From: JBJXDT01 sp046153505
GTDB lineage: Bacteria; Pseudomonadota; Gammaproteobacteria; Burkholderiales; Methylophilaceae
Length of the DNA: 13,651 nucleotides
Reading direction: 5' to 3'
Assembly (NCBI GenBank): GCA_046153505.1
Contig: JBJXDT010000003.1
Location: forward strand, 1 to 13,651
Shown here: positions 13,515 through 13,651 of the stretch, in pieces
Position numbering within the stretch: position 1 is the stretch's first letter
Layout of the letters: each line of letters opens with the position of its first letter
Made by a program: the position numbers and the translations under genes
The notes under the pieces: generated by a model
The model's database searches: none
The model's input: only the letters and a program-made list of their open reading frames with translations
What the model was told of the DNA's origin: nothing

Positions 13515-13651
13515 TTAATCAAAGCCTAATAGTTTTAGTTGATCTTTCCAATCAATCGGTAGAGGTAAATGCTTGACGAGCTTGTCGACTGTAAGCGTTT
13601 CAGGAGCTTTACCAGTCATGATCGATTTCACAATGTCTGGTGATAAGAACG
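13515..13651 (-). CDS. Serine recombinase family protein, C-terminal end
   Basis: Partial gene entering from the right edge; only the last 44 residues and a TAA stop (13515-13517) are present. They read FLSPDIVKSIMTGKAPETLT, a linker, then HLPLPIDWKDQLKLLGFD. From memory this is the closing pattern of many proteobacterial large serine (resolvase/invertase-type) recombinases: a leucine-rich segment with APDI, an ILxGxxPxxLT turn, and a LPxDWxxQxxxLGF end. The catalytic serine domain would lie outside the window, so catalytic integrity cannot be judged. Such recombinases usually belong to integrative elements or phage-like islands. Its position just right of a tRNA gene and facing it suggests the edge of one. 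Confidence 0.7.
   Translation of the reverse strand, partial: FLSPDIVKSIMTGKAPETLTVDKLVKHLPLPIDWKDQLKLLGFD

Overview
The window is a gene-dense stretch of an ordinary bacterial chromosome, with moderate-to-low GC and mostly housekeeping genes. Protein sequences and gene order suggest a betaproteobacterium. A methylotroph of the Methylophilaceae type (Methylotenera or Methylophilus-like) is my best guess, but that is inference from overall look and not from a marker gene. I see no CRISPR array, no complete mobile element and no recognisable defence system. The interest lies in unusual start codons, gene-order changes and the edge of a probable integrated element at the right end.

Layout from left to right. 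(1) The 3' end of mlaA (outer-membrane lipid asymmetry) runs into a long bidirectional terminator and converges on pmbA/tldE (peptidase partner), which is read leftward. (2) darP (ribosome maturation) diverges from pmbA and is followed directly by a TTG-started NhaP-type cation/proton antiporter. A secreted PDZ-domain protein converges on the antiporter, and their stop codons share one TTAA. (3) A tight rightward cluster holds mog (molybdenum cofactor), a VanZ-like membrane protein, thiL (thiamine diphosphate), pgpA (phosphatidylglycerol synthesis) and pncC (NMN deamidase). From the VanZ-like gene onward each junction overlaps, which suggests one translationally coupled operon. (4) A small secreted Tyr/Pro- and His/Asp-rich protein on the minus strand interrupts the pncC-recA order known from E. 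coli. Its promoter region carries a Fur-like palindrome. (5) recA, recX, alaS and lysC follow with almost no gaps, covering DNA repair, its modulation, alanyl-tRNA synthesis and aspartate-family amino acids. recX has no ATG/GTG/TTG start at its proper N-terminus and seems to begin at AUA, overlapping the recA stop behind a very good ribosome binding site. lysC contains an in-frame internal start with its own ribosome binding site, exactly where the beta subunit of two-subunit aspartate kinases begins. (6) tRNA-Ser(GCU) follows, then about 250 bp without a convincing gene, then the C-terminal end of a large serine recombinase read leftward from outside the window.

The order alaS-lysC-csrA-tRNA-Ser(GCU) is familiar from Pseudomonas, and E. 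coli has alaS-csrA-tRNA-Ser(GCU). Here csrA is absent, and the recombinase suggests that an element begins just right of the tRNA.
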